Positions 37,865 to 49,735 are shown, counted from the stretch's first letter. The stretch: 64,000 bases of DNA from Ceratodon purpureus (GCA_014871385.1 CM026427.1:18014682-18078681); one strand, 5' to 3'. The notes: generated by a model from the sequence alone, not told the origin. Program-made: numbers and translations.

Positions 37865-38242
37865 TTAAATTTCAGCCAAAATGTGGAAAACATTATCTCT
37901 CCACAGCTGTACATAGGTGCAAAACGACGGTACCTTAAGCGTGTGACAAAAGAATGTAGCTGCTATCCACCTTGCTGCCCTGTTCTGTTCGTGCACCCAT
38001 GACCCGTAATTCCAGTCGGCCCGACTTCCAATACTGTCGCGCCAGTTTTGACATACAGATCTCAGGTTCACTTGTGTCTGCACTTGCTCGTCGACGTCAA
38101 CAGCGTTGCAAAGCAGAGGCAGTAGGACGTCCGACACCACCCGCGCAGGTAAGTCTGCGAATAAAGACGAGCCATGAACGCCAGAATCAAAGTACTTGTG
38201 GTATGAGAAGGATTCGAAGGCGTTCTGAGGCGGGACGGTCAT
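37865..38242 (-). CDS. F-box-like ORF inside the CACTA element
   Basis: A 125-codon ATG-to-stop frame. L-P-A-R-V-V-S-D-V-L-L-P-L-L followed by V-N-L-R-S-V-C-Q-N-W-R-D-S-I resembles an F-box (L-P x11 L x14 L-R-x-V-C-x-x-W). F-box proteins are substrate adaptors of SCF ubiquitin ligases. It may be a captured host fragment or a diverged element gene. No Leu-rich or kelch repeats follow. Confidence 0.4.
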   Translation of the reverse strand: MTVPPQNAFESFSYHKYFDSGVHGSSLFADLPARVVSDVLLPLLCNAVDVDEQVQTQVNLRSVCQNWRDSIGSRADWNYGSWVHEQNRAARWIAATFFCHTLKVPSFCTYVQLWRDNVFHILAEI

Positions 38243-38769
38243 GTCGACGAGCTAAGACGTTGCACACAGTGGGAAACGTAGATGATGAGCCTGAACTAAG
38301 GTTGCGCAACTAGGGTCAGGTCACTGCATGCGGCCTTCTACTCCAATGCAGTCATATTTCGAAGCAACTAATTCATCGTCGGACACTCTATCATAGGGGA
38401 TGCGATCAGTAGTACTGTTCATCTCTCTCTGGTGACGAGGGGGAATTAATAAGAGCGCGGTGCAGTCCAGTCGTGGAATGCTGCATAGGACAGGTTTTAC
38501 GGTAGGTGATGAAGAGGGGCGGTCTTAGAATAGAATGGACCAGACCCTTCTGCCTAATTCAGCTCTGAACGTGGCTCTACTTTTCCTGTACTTGCGGAAT
38601 TCAACCTGGAATTGGGAGCTGACGCATCCAAACTTATTATGGCACGTCCTAATGAAAATAAACATTCTCATAAAGGAGATAAGACAGAAATGGTTGTTAC
38701 ATTGATTATACAGTAGAAAGGGGCGTAATCAGCCCTCACGTACATTTCTGGAATACCGGAAGCATGCTA

Positions 38770-39411
38770 CTACTGCATAATATGGAAAGCTTCGCCATCG
38801 ACTACGCTCAGATCAACGATGTCCTCAAGTAGGCGTGCTGGTGAACAATTACTCTCAGGAGTGCTAGGCACATAGCACTCTACCTCTGATTCGACGTTCG
38901 TATACTTTGATTGTTTACTGCGTAGGAAGTGAACTGTGTTAGCATCAAAAACGACACCGGTTCCGCGAATAAGTTCCGTAAACTCCTTCGTGCAAGCAGG
39001 TGTCCAAACGTAAGCAAAATCGGGATCTAATAACATTGTGAGCGCTGGAAAGTCAGGTACATCGTGGTTGTCCCGGCCAAGGTCATGAGTGTCTTGGACT
39101 AAATCAAGCCACTTTGATAGCTCAAGCACGTTCCGGGGTCGGGGACCGCAGTAGGAACCTTGCTCAATCACGACAGCGTCCCGGGTTCTCTTCTTACGGC
39201 TTCGGGAGAAGGGCAGCACCTCCGGCAAATCAGAGCCTGGCTTGGAGGTACACTGGGAGGGCATAGAAGCCATGGTCCCGGAGACGGAGCTTCTGAAGGG
39301 GGGCTCCCACATGAGAGGCTCTTCTTCATTTATACCAGGGATCTGCCTCCTATGGCGACGGCTACGTTCGTTCGTGTAAGGACGTTTTATGCCCTCATGC
39401 GATATTATCAA
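38770..39411 (-). CDS. Unrecognised ORF inside the CACTA element
   Basis: A 213-codon frame starting at ATG 39411. The N-terminal half is basic, with a nuclear-localisation-like S-R-S-R-K-K-R-T-R-D; the C-terminal half is acidic with compact hydrophobic spacing (L-D-P-D-F-A-Y-V-W, then F-T-E-L-I-R). No family recognised. It could be part of a larger spliced minus-strand gene with the F-box-like ORF downstream. Confidence 0.4.
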   Translation of the reverse strand: MIISHEGIKRPYTNERSRRHRRQIPGINEEEPLMWEPPFRSSVSGTMASMPSQCTSKPGSDLPEVLPFSRSRKKRTRDAVVIEQGSYCGPRPRNVLELSKWLDLVQDTHDLGRDNHDVPDFPALTMLLDPDFAYVWTPACTKEFTELIRGTGVVFDANTVHFLRSKQSKYTNVESEVECYVPSTPESNCSPARLLEDIVDLSVVDGEAFHIMQ

Positions 39412-40505
39412 TTGTCCTAGATCCCACTTTCGGGAGAATCCAGGATTCGGTACACTTGGTTCAATGGGGTTCAGATACCCTCGCCAACTGTTAAATAACT
39501 ATTTCTGGACTGCCACGATCGGGACAGAGCCTTCAATATTCAGTCAGTTATAGACATTGTCAGCCATGCCCAATTTAATTCAAACCACATATAGGCCGCG
39601 GCGTCGAACAATGGCAGATTAGTGTCCTGACAAACTCTGATCTTTATAACACCAAGGTTTTTCGACGGAGTTGCACCTCAAGCCAATCGCCTGGTTACCT
39701 GGTACATCACCAGGTATGCGACGGCGACCTTATCCACAAGGGTAACCTCTCTATTCATAACATGCTTATACATCGACGTCCCCATCGTCTAAACATGACC
39801 TCAAATGCGGAAGTACGTCCCCCCTAACCAAATGAAAAGCTAGGAATCCACGTTTTACAGTGGTGGTAAGTACATATTGACAGAAGGTTGAGCGAAGAAA
39901 TACGTCCACAACTGTTAAGGCGTATGCTGGGGAAAAACATTGAGAACGGTACTCAAACGGTGTGCGCCTCGGTGAAGGTTATGAAGTGCATCTATGTCCG
40001 CACAGAGGAAATGTCAAGGCCCCCGGATTCCGTAGACCGATAAACTTCAACAATGCAGAAGGGCTGTTGGAGATCCTGAAAAGGCATACAACATTCAGAT
40101 GGTACGCTGTAGTGGGCGGACAAACCTTCCGCCTTCACTTCGTATACTAATATTGCATCGCATTCCCGAAATGCCTCTTACAAATTCCCGTACTTTCAGA
40201 TGCTGTCCTGGGCTCCATCAATACGACCTAGAAGCAATATAACCAGGCTGGGAATAATCGACAAACATCAATGGGAGGTGAGACATGTGTGAGCACAGTA
40301 TGAAGTTCTGGTGGGACGGTGTGGCCCCCCTCTGAGACGACAACTGTCGTTACGGATGAAAAGAGAATGAGAGATAGACCGTGGGAAACTCTGAATTGCG
40401 TACTTTGCAAACTGCTAAACAGAGGCCCAGCCCGAGGACTGAACCCTGGCTATGGCTTGCAGTGTATTGTTTTGTACAGCTTCTCCGGTTTAAGAAGCAC
40501 AGAAG

Positions 40506-43500
40506 ATGGAGATACCTCATAGGCTACCGCTGAACGATAGAAGGCGACAGGAGGAACGGGACAGGAAGTTGCTGTTCCGAGAGGAGATTCTTGCAGATAG
40601 ACAACGTCAAACCAAGCGTGTCTGCAAATGCAACATTTGCCTTGGTGAGAACCACTCTCTGCGATTGAGGACTGTAGTTTCCCAGCACCTCCACATTTAC
40701 GGCCGGCATCCTTATCATCGGGGTACTACTCAGGTCAGAGTTTCGGATTGCACCGTAAATTTTAAATTTCGCTTGTTCAAAACGTATATTGAATTAGGGT
40801 TTTGCTATGTTATGTAGAACATATGAACCGTGTCATCTATGAGAATGTTCGATTTCTTTTCATATGGTCAGGGTTTCCCGAGTGATGATTCGGACAGCGA
40901 ATGGGACAATGAGATAAGGGCAAGGTTTGGAGTGAGAGAGCCTGGTTTTTTGCCAGGAGCTGGGAGACTGTTGGACGAGGATATGAACATGCCCTCCATG
41001 GTTCAACATGCTTTCCACATTTACGACAATCTGGGGGAAGGGGGTCTGGGAGCAATGGATGATGCAGAGCCCAATATAGAGAGAGGGGAAGATGAGGCTG
41101 GCAGAGAAGAGCCAGAGGCAACGGATACGGGCAGTGACGACGAAGACAGGAATGTCGGGATCAATGACGCTGGGGAGGGCGTGGAAAATGACTACACCGA
41201 GGATTATCAAGATGATGATCTCCGCGGGATGGAGGACGTCGCCCCGACAGAAATGGAGATCCTAGAGGAGAGTGCGCGAACGCCATTATATGCAGGCGCA
41301 GCCTTGACTTCCCTTAGTGCAACTTTGTTGTTGCTTACCTGCCTAAGGACTCATAATGCGTCGAATATGTTAGTGGATGAGTTGTTCGCACTATTGCAGA
41401 AGAGTATGCTGCCCGGGATTAATTCGTTACCCAAATCAGAGTATGCTGCTTCGAAAATCCTGAAGCAGCTTGGACTAGCTTACGAGACTATACATGTCTG
41501 CCCTGGGCCTAAAACCTGCATGCTTTTCAGAGGCCCCTATACCCACCTCAGAGCATGTTCAACTTGTGGTGCACAGAGATACAGGACCGTAGGTAAAACT
41601 TCAGTCCCTGTGAAAGTCCTACGTTGGTTTCCTCTGATTCCACGGTTAGAGAGAATTTTTAGTACACCCCTGCAGGCGTCGTTTCAAACATGGCATCGGC
41701 AGAATTGTAGCAAGGAGGGTACAATGCGCCACGCTGCAGATTCTCCACAATGGAAGAAGCTTGATGACTTCGACCCTGATTTTGCACAGGAGGACCGTAA
41801 CTTGAGATTGGGCTTGGCAACAGACGGAGTTAACCCATTCTCCATCAAGAGGTCAACATGGAGTACGTGGCCCGTCATTCTTTCTAACTACAACATAGCA
41901 CCATGGATGTCTACAAAGAAACACTGGGTGATTTTGTCTTTGATCATTCCTGGCTGGGCTAGTGTCACGGGGGACAACTTTGACATTTACTTAGCACCTT
42001 TGCTAGAGGAATTGAATACCCTCTGGAACGAAGGAATTTGGATACAGGATGCGGCCCGCTACAATGGAGAAAGCAACTTCACACTACGGGCGGCTTTGCT
42101 ATGGACCATCCACGATTTCCCGGCATATGGAATCGTGGGTGGATGCGTGACCAAAGGGTATCGTGCTTGCCCCATATGTGGCCCAAACACTATCTCCCGA
42201 AGATCCCGTGCTCTCAGCAAGAACATATTCAACAATCAAGCACGCAGGTTTCTACCTGTAGGTCACCCAGAGCGGACAGCTAACGTTGACGACTATGATG
42301 GCAGGCCAGAGCTACGAGCTCGGCCACCTCCCGTCTCTTCTGAGCAGGTAATACGGTGGGGCGCTCTACGACAGGGTTGGCTAGAACGAGGTGGGGCACC
42401 AAAGTCCGATGATCCAGCAAGGATCCATGGAATTAAAAGAGTGAGCGCACTCTTCCAGCTCCCCTACTGGAAGGTCATTCCCGAACCTTCTATGACATCT
42501 ATTTAATATTTTTTTGAACTACAAATGTATCGTATTTGTTGCCATAGATTGCTTTCTGTTGCTTATGTTTTCGCGGTTCACGTTGGTGTGGGTTTTCTTA
42601 ACTCGAGTAACTTCTACGGGTTTACATAGGGAGGGATTGTTCTGTTAGAGGGCGGCAAATCAGTAAAATGCAGTTTTCCCGTCAATGACCGCCTCATTGT
42701 CGGAACTTAGTGGTGGAGGACGTACTCCCAGTTCCAGGATCCACCTTGGTTAACAATGGTACCTTCAGTTCTGGCCACCAGGGTAGGTGTCTGTGCATGG
42801 GCTGCTCTTTTGCGGTAGAGGACAGACCATGGGCGTAGCTTTTCATTTGCAACTAATATCAGTTTCTGATTGAAGTGTTTTAAATCAATGTGTATCTCTT
42901 GCAGTATCACCTATATACCGTTATTGTTTTATTGTGTAAAGAACCCTCCTCCGTGGAATTGTCTCATAGAAGACCCTTCAGTCCAGAGCCCATGTACAGA
43001 GTGCGTAGTTATCTTTAGAAGTCACTGCCCTGTTTTGACGTCCTGAACGATACTCAAATCATCGATATGGTGCTCCTGCCTGTGATTTTCCATCTGTGAA
43101 GAAACATGGTTTCTACGACAGATTTTTTTAATTTTTTCAATGGTAACTCAATAAACCGTTAATTTCCGAAGTAAAGGACGAAGCACACCTTCTTCCCTTC
43201 TGAATTAGAAAGGCAATTTCCTAAACTTCCTAGCGATAGTGGAGTGGATTTTATGTGTACAGTGTACAAGGTCATAGATAACTCTACAGTTTTTTTCTGG
43301 ATCCAATGCTTCCTGAACGGAGTGACTGTATGTTTTCTTGTCGTAGTGACTGTTATTATTTTTTTTCTTGGGAGGAGCGGGGAGAAGAACCTCTGAACAT
43401 TAATGTGTTTTGAAATTATTAGCCAGTACAATTGACTATGCTTGTTCCTGTTATCTTTTTATTTCTGTGAATTCAGCCATTTCCCCGGGACAGTAGATGA

Positions 43501-45828
43501 TCCGGAAGTGTAGTCCTATATATTTGTATAGGAGTCATCGTCATCTGGGCTGTTTGAAGGAGCCTCTCCTCGGCAATGGGGTGCACTCTCCACTCACTCC
43601 CACATTCTAGAATAGTATGATTGGCAGACTTCAACTGTCGGATACGCAGTGCTGGAAGAATGCCTGAGTCTCTCTTCTCTGGACATCTCTTGCTTGATCC
43701 ATGCGGTGTTGGTAGAGTTAATTATAATTCGGAGTAACAGATGGTGATCCCAATTCTGTAATACGGTGAATGAATTCCAATTCAAGTGGAACTGCAGTCC
43801 TTATTAAATTCACAAAGTTTATTTTTAATTCTTTTACTCTTCCTCCAACTCCCGTGGAATGTCAATGTCACCTTCTGGTCATACCGTAACATATTCTGCT
43901 TGTTGATATTCCAAAGTGCAGGCGTTGCTAATACGAAACACCCTGGATGTGATGCACGTGGAAAGGAATATCTCGGATAATATTATGGGACATCTATTTT
44001 GAGAGAAGGATACTACAGCGCTACGTCGGGACTTGGAAGAAGAAGTGCACCATGGGCAGAGTGATCCACGGAAATTGCTGTGGTTGCAAGAGTCAGCGAC
44101 TGGTTTCTCGAAACCCAAGGCTCCATTTGTTTTCGCAGAATCTGAGAAAGTATCATTCATGGATATTATTTCAAGAACTAAAGTGCCCTCCGGATACAGC
44201 TCGACGCTAATAAAGCACCTGGGAGAAAAGAAACTATCAGGGATGAAGAGCCATGACCATCATGTACTTCTTCAGCAAATTCTCCCTTCAGCCATTCATC
44301 ACTCTCTGAAGAAGGGCCCGAGGAACGCCATTATCAGAGTTGGAAATTGTTTCCAAAGAATTTGCTCCAAGGTGATTAAAGCATCGGAGATCCCTTCTCT
44401 GAGACAGTATGTTGCTGAAACCCTTTGTCAATTGGAAATCTGGTTTCCACCAGGGTTTTGGGATATAATGCCCCATTTGATGCTTCACCTAGTGGACGAG
44501 CTCGAACTGTGTGGCCCTGTACACTACCGTTGGTGCTATTCGATGGAAAGATACTTGGGGACACTCGTGAGGTATGTGCGTGACAAATCGCGACCAGAAG
44601 CAGGTATGGCGTCTGGTTACGCAGTAGATGAGGCATTGGGATTTTGCACGGAGTATTTCTCTCTTTACCAGCACACCAAAAGGAGAGTGTGGGACGCAGA
44701 AGAGGAGATGCGTGATTGTGGTGAACTGTTGCTTGGTAAGGGTAAGTTCAAGAGGCTAACGCAACACAAGAAAGAGCAGATCCACAGTTACGTCGTAAAG
44801 AACTCTGTGTATACAGAAGATCTTCTGAGGTAATATTCTGATTATTGTAATAATGTTTCATCATTTGGTAATCTGAATTTGGTATTCTTATGTCTGATGT
44901 CGCTCTGTTCTCATTAGCAGCCTTAATATCTGCCAGGGAGTGGGAGGGTCAAGAGGAAGATTTCCGCATTGAGCGACACAGGAACCGGGAGAGTGCTCGT
45001 GCTGTGTGGACGCTCAATGGGCGCCAAGGTGGTTTCCGGTATGTGTATCCGGAACACCTGTATTACAATTTTCCAGACTTCTCGACTTGGCTGTACCAGC
45101 ACGTGAGGAGGCTTAAGGAGGAACGTTTTCCTTTGGATCCAATGTTAGATGCATTACATTGTCCCCCGTCTACACATGCATTGTCCTACGAATCCATGTG
45201 GGCCTATGGCAGCAAGTACAGGTGTTGCCAAAACGAAGAGGGACCTACACATGTGACCTATGATTGTGGAATCGCTGCATTAACTCCTGAATCAGTGAGC
45301 ACCACCATAGATGTTGGTATTCTGAAGAATATTATATTAGTTTCATACGGCACAATGAAGTGCGTGGTCATGAAGGGGGATTGGATTCCACCTATGCACG
45401 AGGGAAGGCGATCCGTAAAAAAGGATTCCTATGGATTCTGGACAGTGCGGCATAGGGCTAGATACGGGGCAAACCATAACCCGTACGTTTTCCCTCTAAG
45501 TGTGTCTCAGATTTTTTTTATGCCGGATGCTCTGGACAGTGAGTGGAAAGTGGTTTTGCGAGCAGATGCCCGGAGCAAGAGAGTTGTCGGAGACGGGGAC
45601 ATTCTAGATTTTGGTGCCGCTGGAACTACGGGCAATGGTCTACACCCCAGGAGCAGCACCGCATGTTCGTTGCAGACACAGAATCCCGCAACTGAGGAGG
45701 CGGACGTGGAGTCAATTCCCATTCCGGAGGTGCATGTGCTGGATGCACTGGCTCAAAGAGAGGAGGATGACAGCCATTTTGACGATGACCAACATGTCGA
45801 CGAATTCGTCGTGCAGTGGATGGAGTAG
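40506..45828 (+). CDS. CACTA transposase, tnp2 / Transposase_21 family
   Basis: Exons read as 40506-40733, about 40867-42473, 43922-about 44829, and about 44919-45828. Exon 1 carries a basic region and a zinc-finger-like C-x-C-N-I-C...H motif. An acidic stretch follows, then the transposase core: C-S-T-C-G-A-Q-R-Y, then D-G-V-N-P-F, then W-P-V-I-L-S-N-Y-N, then C-P-I-C-G-P. L-D-V-M-H-V-E-R-N-I opens exon 3 (all typical of Transposase_21). Exon 3 continues into DUF4218 (I-M-P-H-L-M-L-H-L-V, then E-A-L-G-F-C-T-E-Y). Exon 4 holds DUF4216-like sequence ending in an acidic tail. The junction W-K | A-L-L-I-R keeps phase across a 1.4-kb intron. An in-frame TGA lies at 44000-44002, where relatives read through with an ordinary codon. 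So this copy may be defective, unless the stop is spliced out or misread here. Confidence 0.85.
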
Positions 45829-46339
45829 TCACTCGATCAGAAAGTCATATGCAACTGACTTCTATGCAAAATCAGGGCTTCTAAGTTTGTGCTCTTAATT
45901 TACATCATTTACTCTTCTGTAAATCTGTAAACATCCTCTACTTGTGTTTACGAGGCTGAGTTCGGATAATTTATCAAGTAGTTCATTTCTCCAGAAGTGA
46001 AGCTACTACATAGTCCCTTCATATTCCAGGAATATTTTTTACTCACAGTATGTACAAGGAATAGAGTCTTGCAATATCACAGAGGTGCACAGTATAGGAG
46101 ACATGACCTCCGCCTCTTAATCATTCTGCAGTGGGTACCTTCAAGATTGTTACTGTATTACGTTAGTTGTTGTCCTCTTATATGCATTAATTTCTTCTGT
46201 GATGCGCAATTTGCATGTCAGTTATGTATTTTCGGCAATTATAAATTCACATGAGAATGGCGTTTTGCTCTTATTTGTCCTATCCGAATTAATTTATTTC
46301 TTATCCATTTTAAGCCTAAACCTATTTTTTTCTTTTCGT

Positions 46340-47135
46340 GACCTCTTGTATTGCAGGCGTTTTCCATGGTGTATTGTGACCGTCAAAGAGTGCGAGGAAT
46401 TAACTAGTTTCGTGGCATGTCCATACAGATTTTAGCTCTTTCTATGATAGTAACTTGACAGTGGAGAGGTGTTTCCAACTTCAAGTTCTTTCAGGTTTAT
46501 CTTTGTTGCCCTTATCATTTCCGGTTGTAATGTTGTTTTATGTCGTTTGCCAGTTATGCAAAGGCGTATGCGGAGGTCGTCGCTGGTGGCAGCGCTGTGA
46601 TCACCGACACCGTCTCTGTGCGGCTGGGTGTTGCGTATATTAAAGGTGAGCACCTACGATTTTCTGGATTTAGTGCTTTCATATGAAATTGGAAGTGATA
46701 GAGGGCTTCATTTTCTTTCGATCCAAAGTGAGTGCTATGTTGATCAAGGCTCCCGTGCTCGGCATACATCAGTTGCCCAGTGCTTGATTGAATGACGTGT
46801 TGCACTCCAGTACAGGTTATTTTTCCCTACTACGACGTCGAAACCGTGGTTGCCAGGACTCAGGTTGGTCAGAGTGAATGTGGTGTCGATCCGTTCTATT
46901 CAGAATCCGTTGAAATAGTTGCCAGTGACGCTGGAGGTTGATGGTTTCAGTGTATTTATATTTTTTTCTTATATGTTCGAAAGAGATTCTATGGCTATGT
47001 GTTTGGTTGTAGGTATGCGGACTCCAATTGGATGGTTACATTTTGCGAACCGTGGACGTTATCGTGGAAACGGAACATACTGTGTACTACTCACCGGATC
47101 CGTGTATTCGCTAATTTACCGTACGAGCATGAGTT
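46340..47135 (+). CDS. Possible spliced exon fragments inside the CACTA element
   Basis: Several short open stretches bounded by plausible AG/GT sites encode protein-like sequence: S-Y-A-K-A-Y-A-E-V-V-A-G-G near 46555-46650, V-I-F-P-Y-Y-D-V-E-T-V-V near 46817-46862, and V-C-G-L-Q-L-D-G-Y-I-L near 47013-47100. Exact phases could not be reconciled. They may form a small element gene with the ORF at 47828 or be captured host exons. Confidence 0.3.
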
Positions 47136-47818
47136 CTCAGGTACTTTATTCATCGACTACTGTTCATAAATTATGGACGGGGGCAGTGTCTGAGGCAGAT
47201 TGCTTGCATCATACTACTCTCGTCATTTGACATCACATTATTCATGCAGATTTGTTGCTGTCGAATCGGCGCCATGAGGCTTTCAGTATTATAATCCTGT
47301 CCATGAGAAGCCTTCGCACCATCTCAACCTTCATGACGAACGGAGCAATATTTTCAGTTCAGTTGAATCCGGCAGGAGACAATGTTCACTCCAAATGTCC
47401 TAATAGGTTGAGGTATCAGCCATCTATGACGTTTTTTAACACATGTACTCAGTCGCTAATACTCTTATGCTATAAATTTCGAATTCATGGCTGGTCACAT
47501 TTATGGACCAATTGAGGTATACACAGTGGTCTCTGATGAGGCATGTGGCTCACGTCGAGAACTGTTTAATCGATGCGGAATGTCTGCGATTCTTTGTAGG
47601 TACGAACTTCTGAAAATGGAGTTTCCTGGAGATTTACTTGCAGTGTACTCTGTTTTAGGGCAGAGAATATGATACGGTATTGAATGATTTTGTCGTGGGA
47701 CACTGAGTTATAGTAGCCCGTGCTATTGGAAACATCATCGTCTGGAACATCCGTCTTGGTACGTAATTGGCAGCACCCTTTTACTATGTTATAAATACAG
47801 TCAACGACTCCTGTGCAG

Positions 47819-48514
47819 GCCCAGGGCATGCCAAGCAAAGCGAATGCGGATGTCGTCTCGCCGGGGGTGGTCAGAGTAGAGGTCCAGTTTCGAAGCGAGA
47901 TGAATCGTCGGGCATCCGTTGACACTGCGTTGCCTGGCCTTAATAGCGGTGACTGTATCATGGGGCAGTCTCTCGTGGGAGGTTTCCGGAGTTTAAGAGC
48001 TGATTTGGAATTAGCAGCAACGAAGAAGGACTCCCTGAACGAGCTCATCAAGCGGGACAAAACAAACCTGACAAGGAAGCGCTCGGCCGTTGCTCTTGTG
48101 CAGGAACGATTACAAGGCCTTAAGGATAAGCACGTAGAGTGGAGCCGTGCACACGACAAAGCATGCGAGAAGCATCAAATTGCACATAGTCAGATGACCG
48201 AAGCTCAAAGAAATCTGTCCACAGGCATGTCTAGAAAAGTCGGACCTGACTTAATGATAACGCTGCAACAGATGCAGGTGTTGACGACGATGTTAGAGAG
48301 AGGGTGCGAAAACAATGTGAAACGCTTAGCTGAGAAAATGGAAATCTTCCATGGTAGGGTTAAAGACTGTGAAGAGGAGGCCATCACAGCAGCTAAAGAG
48401 CTAGAGCTTCTTGAGCTTCAATTATCGACTGGTATACCAAGCCGTGAGAAGGAGCTGCAGTCCATGAATGACGTAATTGAATTCCTCGACACAAAAGCCA
48501 TGGCGTCGCCTTAG
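47819..48514 (+). CDS. Coiled-coil ORF near the CACTA right end
   Basis: The exon seems to begin after TGTGCAG at 47818, with its first ATG at 47828 and stop at 48514. Residues about 55-225 are rich in Leu, Lys, Glu and Gln with heptad-like spacing (A-D-L-E-L-A-A-T-K-K-D-S-L, then L-E-L-L-E-L-Q-L-S), so a long coiled coil is likely. There is no catalytic signature. It is probably an element accessory protein; a captured host fragment is the alternative. Confidence 0.5.
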   Translation, partial: AQGMPSKANADVVSPGVVRVEVQFRSEMNRRASVDTALPGLNSGDCIMGQSLVGGFRSLRADLELAATKKDSLNELIKRDKTNLTRKRSAVALVQERLQGLKDKHVEWSRAHDKACEKHQIAHSQMTEAQRNLSTGMSRKVGPDLMITLQQMQVLTTMLERGCENNVKRLAEKMEIFHGRVKDCEEEAITAAKELELLELQLSTGIPSREKELQSMNDVIEFLDTKAMASP

Positions 48515-49279
48515 AGGAATGTTGGAGTAGGTGGACTACTTCGAAGACTAGTGCAGATAGGAATTCGTTTTCAAATGTCTGTTTGGTGTACGCAGAGAGG
48601 TCGTGCTCTCACGTTAGCGATGATAGCCGAAACAGTGTACTTTGCATTGCCTAGCCTTGTACATAGAACTTTTGGAATTACGAACTCCTGAATTTGAGGA
48701 TGCACTCTCTCTGTCGGAGTGGACAATTCACCCCTCTTGTTAAGGAAGTGTAGGGAATGGTGTAGTTGTTGACAATCCCATGTTGAACAGACGATGAGAG
48801 GACAACAAAAAATTTGATCATCCCGGAACAGTCTACAGAGTACGAAAAAGGGGTTTTCATTTGTCAAGGATGTATGACCTGACGTCGTACCCGGGTATCA
48901 ACAACAGAATCCCTCCTGCGTAAAAAATGAATGGAGGTACAGTACAACGTTACATCATTTACATCATAGATGACATTTCCTTTTATCATCCACGTAACCA
49001 ACTTCCATCCACGCAGTACCCAAGGAGGTTAATTCCAGTTTACGCTCGCATACGACGGAGGCCTGAGGAAAGTAAAATCAGTCCACTGCGTTAACTGAGT
49101 TCAACCTCGACAGAAAAGGGAGGATGACGAATACCAAAACAGAGCCCACCAATGGTGTCGGGCCACGTGGAAGTGAAACCAATCGCACACTACGGAACGC
49201 ACTCTGACTGGAATTGCTAAAATGGATCCCTCGGCGGACTTCCTGGTGGAGGAACAGTTTCGAGGGGAAGTCGTCACTT

Positions 49280-49289
49280 CCCACTAGTG
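49280..49289 (-). repeat. CACTA right terminal inverted repeat
   Basis: Reverse complement reads CACTAGTGGG, identical to the first ten bases of the left end. GGT follows at 49290-49292. Confidence 0.92.
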
Positions 49290-49292
49290 GGT

Positions 49293-49735
49293 GGAGACAA
49301 AGGCAGGGACAAAGGGGCGGCAAGGACATAGACGACAACAAGCTAGTCAAGGAAATACAATTGTTGCTAATGCTACTGTTGTTGATCATTTTCCATCATT
49401 TGATCCACACCAAGATGTGAAAGTAGGGATGATGTTGGTTTAGAGACTCAGTACGATGATTGAGGCCAAGAAATTCTTTTTTTTTGTTGCAAAAGTAGTA
49501 TCATTAAACTACCAAGCTTCTAAGGATGGAACTGTAGAGGTTTTATGGTATCAGCCCAAAATGCCTATTGGATTACATGATGAAGAAGGTTTTATTCCAA
49601 TATTTATTGGATGGTATGACACAATTGGAACACGTACTTTAATTAGTATACGTGGTATAAAAACTAAGAAAGAGTTGAAAATTCTCAACAATGAGAAGTT
49701 TCATTTCCAATTTCATTTGAATTTTATAGAATAAT
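49293..49735 (+). pseudogene. Continuation of the interrupted target and a small ORF
   Basis: After the target duplication the Lys/Gly-rich frame continues for a few codons to a TAG. A second frame (49456-49734) encodes I-E-A-K-K-F, then V-A-K-V-V, then V-E-V-L-W-Y-Q-P-K. This looks like the small beta-barrel seen after chromatin-reader or transposon-associated domains (V-x-W-Y-x-P). Family not certain; it may belong to the same original gene as 32821-33066. Confidence 0.3.

Larger units (their letters stand above)
33067..49289 (+). mobile_element. Full-length CACTA (En/Spm-type) DNA transposon, 16.2 kb
   Basis: The left end reads CACTAGTGGG (33067) and the right end, reverse-complemented, reads CACTAGTGGG (from 49289). 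It is flanked by the 3-base direct repeat GGT (33064-33066 and 49290-49292), the target size typical of CACTA elements. Inside, the plus strand encodes a tnp2-family transposase (40506-45828) with Transposase_21, DUF4218 and DUF4216 regions. The minus strand encodes accessory ORFs (34004-39411), and the plus strand a coiled-coil ORF near the right end. The left terminus has a hairpin (33097-33129) and repeated TACCC motifs. Intact ends and target duplication suggest a fairly recent insertion, although the transposase frame has at least one stop. Confidence 0.92.
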
